From contig JAFYGX010000127.1 of NCBI GenBank assembly GCA_017543025.1, positions 1 through 8,152 on the forward strand: DNA of 8,152 bases, read 5' to 3'. Below, in pieces: positions 6,654 to 8,152 of this stretch. The notes under the pieces are model-generated. The model was not told the DNA's origin. It did no database searches and worked only from the letters and a program-made list of their open reading frames with translations. The stretch is from Solobacterium sp. GTDB taxonomy: Bacteria; Bacillota_I; Bacilli_A; Erysipelotrichales; Erysipelotrichaceae. Each line of letters opens with the position of its first letter. Position 1 is the first letter of the stretch. A program made the translations under genes and the position numbers.

Positions 6654-6687
6654 AAAAAACGCGAAGAGCACAGGATGCCTCCTATGC
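6654..6687 (-). terminator. Weak terminator-like hairpin at the end of the acyltransferase gene
   Basis: On the minus strand GCATAGGA (6687-6680, containing the stop codon) pairs with TCCTGTGC (6675-6668) with one G-U pair and a 4-base loop. Six T follow at 6659-6654, but 8 bases from the stem, which is unusual for an efficient terminator. It may act as an attenuator or do nothing. Confidence 0.3.
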
Positions 6688-7677
6688 ATTCCGCTTTCCT
6701 GCAAGTCTTTGCACTCTGCTCTGCAGAAAGGCAAACAGAAGACTGCCGAAATACAGCAATCCAAAATCCAGCCACGGATGCCCTTCCAGAAGAGACGGCA
6801 CAAACGTGTCCAGCACATAGAAAATAAATATATGCCACATATAGATATTCATTGTCTGCGCGGAAAGCCATTGAATCCCTTTCCCGCACATCAGGTTCCG
6901 CCCGGCATCCGGCACCTGTGAAAGAAGCAGATACAGCAAGCAGCTCCAGAGAAGACCATACGAAACATAATACAGACGGGGCGGATACTTGAACGCATAA
7001 AATGACGGAAAGCGGAAGAAGATTCCGCTCAGCACAAAGCATGCCCCGAACAATCCGGTCATGACCAGACGCTGTTTCCGCTCTGCCTTATGAAACTCCA
7101 TTCCCGCAAGCGAAACCGCCGCATAGGCAACCGTATAGGTAACCGCAAGCTCCAGCACTTTTCCGATTGTGCCAAGCCGTGCCAGAAACAGCTCCGACAA
7201 GAGATCATTCAGCAGAAGGACAACGGCAATTCCAATCATCAGCCATCTGAAGCTGATCCGTTCCCGGATCTGTTTCAGAAACGGATTGACCAGTGCAACG
7301 GAAAAATAGATCCGGTAGATCCAGACAAACAGAATACCGCCGGAAAGAAACAGATAGGACTGCGCAATGACACTCAGGGAAAACGAGCGGCCAGCCAGAC
7401 GGAAAAACAGAAAAAACAGCGTCAGAAAGATCCAGACCGGAACAACCAGCCGGAAAAAACGCTTCTTTGCGTAGGCGATCCAGGAACCGGACGAGGAAGC
7501 ACTCAGAAGAAATGACATGCCCGATAAGAACATGAGCAGTACAACATCAAACTCCCGCAGTTCATTGAACCATTGCGGAAATCCGCAATGTGCGGCAATC
7601 ACAAGAGCCAGTCCGATCACCCGCAGAAGATCAACGGAACCGTCACGTTTCGCAATCTGCTGTGCATTTTGATTCAT
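6682..7677 (-). CDS. Acyltransferase-3 family membrane protein
   Basis: Members of this family carry acetyl or other acyl groups across the membrane to hydroxyls of polysaccharides or lipids. The 331-residue protein has about ten hydrophobic segments, usual for the family. Landmarks (331-residue numbering): DGSVDLLRVIGLALVIAAHCG at 12-32 with the conserved His30, FLSGMSFLL at 50-58, RFFRLVVPVW at 73-82, YPPRLYYVSYG at 231-241 and MNIYMWHIF at 276-284. ATG 7677 is chosen because a perfect TATAAT (7690-7685) would start transcription at about 7678. The earlier ATG 7686 adds three residues (MAY) but overlaps that box; neither has a clear Shine-Dalgarno. The gene diverges from the flippase and precedes the decarboxylase-family gene by 78 bases. 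O-acylation of the surface polymer is the likely role, with acceptor and acyl group unknown. Confidence 0.85.
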   Translation of the reverse strand: MNQNAQQIAKRDGSVDLLRVIGLALVIAAHCGFPQWFNELREFDVVLLMFLSGMSFLLSASSSGSWIAYAKKRFFRLVVPVWIFLTLFFLFFRLAGRSFSLSVIAQSYLFLSGGILFVWIYRIYFSVALVNPFLKQIRERISFRWLMIGIAVVLLLNDLLSELFLARLGTIGKVLELAVTYTVAYAAVSLAGMEFHKAERKQRLVMTGLFGACFVLSGIFFRFPSFYAFKYPPRLYYVSYGLLWSCLLYLLLSQVPDAGRNLMCGKGIQWLSAQTMNIYMWHIFIFYVLDTFVPSLLEGHPWLDFGLLYFGSLLFAFLQSRVQRLAGKRNA

Positions 7678-7684
7678 ATATGCC

Positions 7685-7690
7685 ATTATA
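7685..7690 (-). promoter_or_regulatory. Putative -10 box of the acyltransferase gene
   Basis: TATAAT on the minus strand is a perfect -10 hexamer, preceded by TG without the usual one-base spacing. No good -35 box is seen at 16-18 bases (GCACCG at 17). It overlaps the upstream candidate ATG 7686 and lies 7 bases before ATG 7677. Confidence 0.4.
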
Positions 7691-7739
7691 CATGACTCTG
7701 TTCTTCCCGGTGCTGTCAGAGAATGCGCATCTTTCTGAA

Positions 7740-7768
7740 TTGGAAAAATGCGGCGCTCATTATATGAT
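7740..7768 (+). promoter_or_regulatory. Putative promoter of the flippase gene, leaderless type
   Basis: TTGGAA (7740-7745, 4 of 6) and TATGAT (7763-7768, 5 of 6) are separated by 17 bases. Seven bases separate the -10 box from ATG 7776, so the transcript would begin at or within a few bases of the start codon. No Shine-Dalgarno is present. Confidence 0.5.
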
Positions 7769-7785
7769 GTTCATTATGAATGATG
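7757..7785 (+). repeat. Imperfect tandem direct repeat over the flippase -10 box and start codon
   Basis: TCATTATATGATGT (7757-7770) is followed at once by TCATTATGAATGATG (7771-7785). Both share TCATTAT then ATGATG. The first copy contains the -10 box, the second the start codon. It could be a binding site for a regulator or a chance duplication in AT-rich DNA. Confidence 0.35.
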
Positions 7786-8152
7786 AAAAGAAACAGCTGA
7801 AGTACGGTGCGCTTATCTCCTATCTCGCAATCTTTATCAATACCGCTACTGCGCTTATATATCTGCCCTGGATGGCCAGAAAGCTCGGACAGTCAGACTA
7901 TGCACTTTATACCCTTGCATTTTCCTTTGTGAATTTCTTCCTGCTGGACTTCGGTCTCAGCGCTGCAGTCTCGCGTTTTGCGGCAAAGTACCGGGCAGAA
8001 CATGATGAAGAAAGCACAAACCGGCTCGTGGGAACCGTCACAAAGATGTATCTGGCCCTGGATGTGCTTCTGGCGGCTGTATTCTTTGTCGTCTATTTCT
8101 TCATTGATCTCATCTATAAAGGTCTGACCCCGGCAGAGATTGCCGCCTTCAA
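7776..8152 (+). CDS. Polysaccharide flippase (Wzx/MATE-like), N-terminal 125 codons (runs off right edge)
   Basis: Wzx-type flippases move undecaprenyl-linked repeat units from the inner to the outer face of the membrane. The visible part begins MNDEKKQLKYGALISYLAIF and shows three hydrophobic segments (about 12-35, 43-62, 90-114). Features typical of this group are IYLPWMARKLGQSDYALYTLAFS (28-50) and the LLDFGLSAAVSRFAAKY stretch (56-72). In-frame ATGs at 7764 and 7767 would add up to four residues but overlap the -10 box; none has a Shine-Dalgarno. A full-length protein would be about 400-500 residues, so most of it is outside. The gene diverges from the acyltransferase gene. Confidence 0.85.
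   Translation, partial: MNDEKKQLKYGALISYLAIFINTATALIYLPWMARKLGQSDYALYTLAFSFVNFFLLDFGLSAAVSRFAAKYRAEHDEESTNRLVGTVTKMYLALDVLLAAVFFVVYFFIDLIYKGLTPAEIAAF

Noticed and set aside
6651..6663. CGCAAAAAACGCG as a small hairpin terminator between the acyltransferase and decarboxylase genes
   Set aside because: The stem is only three pairs and the T run is in the loop rather than after the stem.
7691..7693. ATG on the minus strand preceded by GGGAAG as start of the acyltransferase gene
   Set aside because: It is out of frame with the acyltransferase and opens only a short frame.
1..8152. Defence system, CRISPR array, prophage or transposon
   Set aside because: No spaced repeats, transposase, integrase, nuclease or phage-like genes were found; all genes fit a surface polysaccharide locus except the decarboxylase-family gene.

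Overview
The window carries part of a cell-surface polysaccharide locus, most likely from a Bacillota (Firmicutes) of the gut type. I base this on the EpsG-type polymerase, the AraC regulator and the mid-range base composition. The exact family (Clostridia or Erysipelotrichia) cannot be settled from the sequence alone. Eight protein genes are visible. Two are cut by the window edges: gmd at the left and a Wzx-type flippase at the right. No tRNA, rRNA, CRISPR array or insertion sequence was seen.

Left part (1-1503): the first 170 codons of GDP-mannose 4,6-dehydratase read leftwards. They diverge from an AraC-family regulator that reads rightwards. Centre (1476-5132): a three-gene leftward operon with a polytopic phosphoglycosyl transferase (initiating sugar transferase), a DegT/DnrJ/EryC1/StrS sugar aminotransferase joined to it by an ATGA overlap, and an EpsG-like polysaccharide polymerase. 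The polymerase gene overlaps the convergent AraC gene by 28 bp. The junction holds a perfect 18-bp palindrome and a terminator-like hairpin for each direction. Right part (5260-8152): a membrane-anchored phosphatidylserine-decarboxylase-family protein with its own promoter-like box, Shine-Dalgarno (SD) site and terminator; an acyltransferase-3 membrane protein; and the start of a rightward flippase gene.

Together these supply most steps of a Wzx/Wzy-type pathway: nucleotide-sugar modification (Gmd, aminotransferase), loading of the first sugar phosphate on undecaprenyl phosphate (sugar transferase), flipping (Wzx), polymerisation (EpsG-like) and O-acylation (acyltransferase). Glycosyltransferases that add further sugars are not in the window.

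Two points stand out. First, genes that appear to open a transcription unit (AraC, sugar transferase, flippase, perhaps the acyltransferase) lack an SD sequence and have a -10-like hexamer about 6-9 bases before the ATG. This suggests leaderless or nearly leaderless mRNAs. Most of the other genes (gmd, aminotransferase, polymerase, decarboxylase) have good SD sites. Second, the decarboxylase-family protein looks extracytoplasmic and carries an N-terminal region like that of the PSD-like amino acid decarboxylases (for example fungal PsiD), so its substrate may not be phosphatidylserine.
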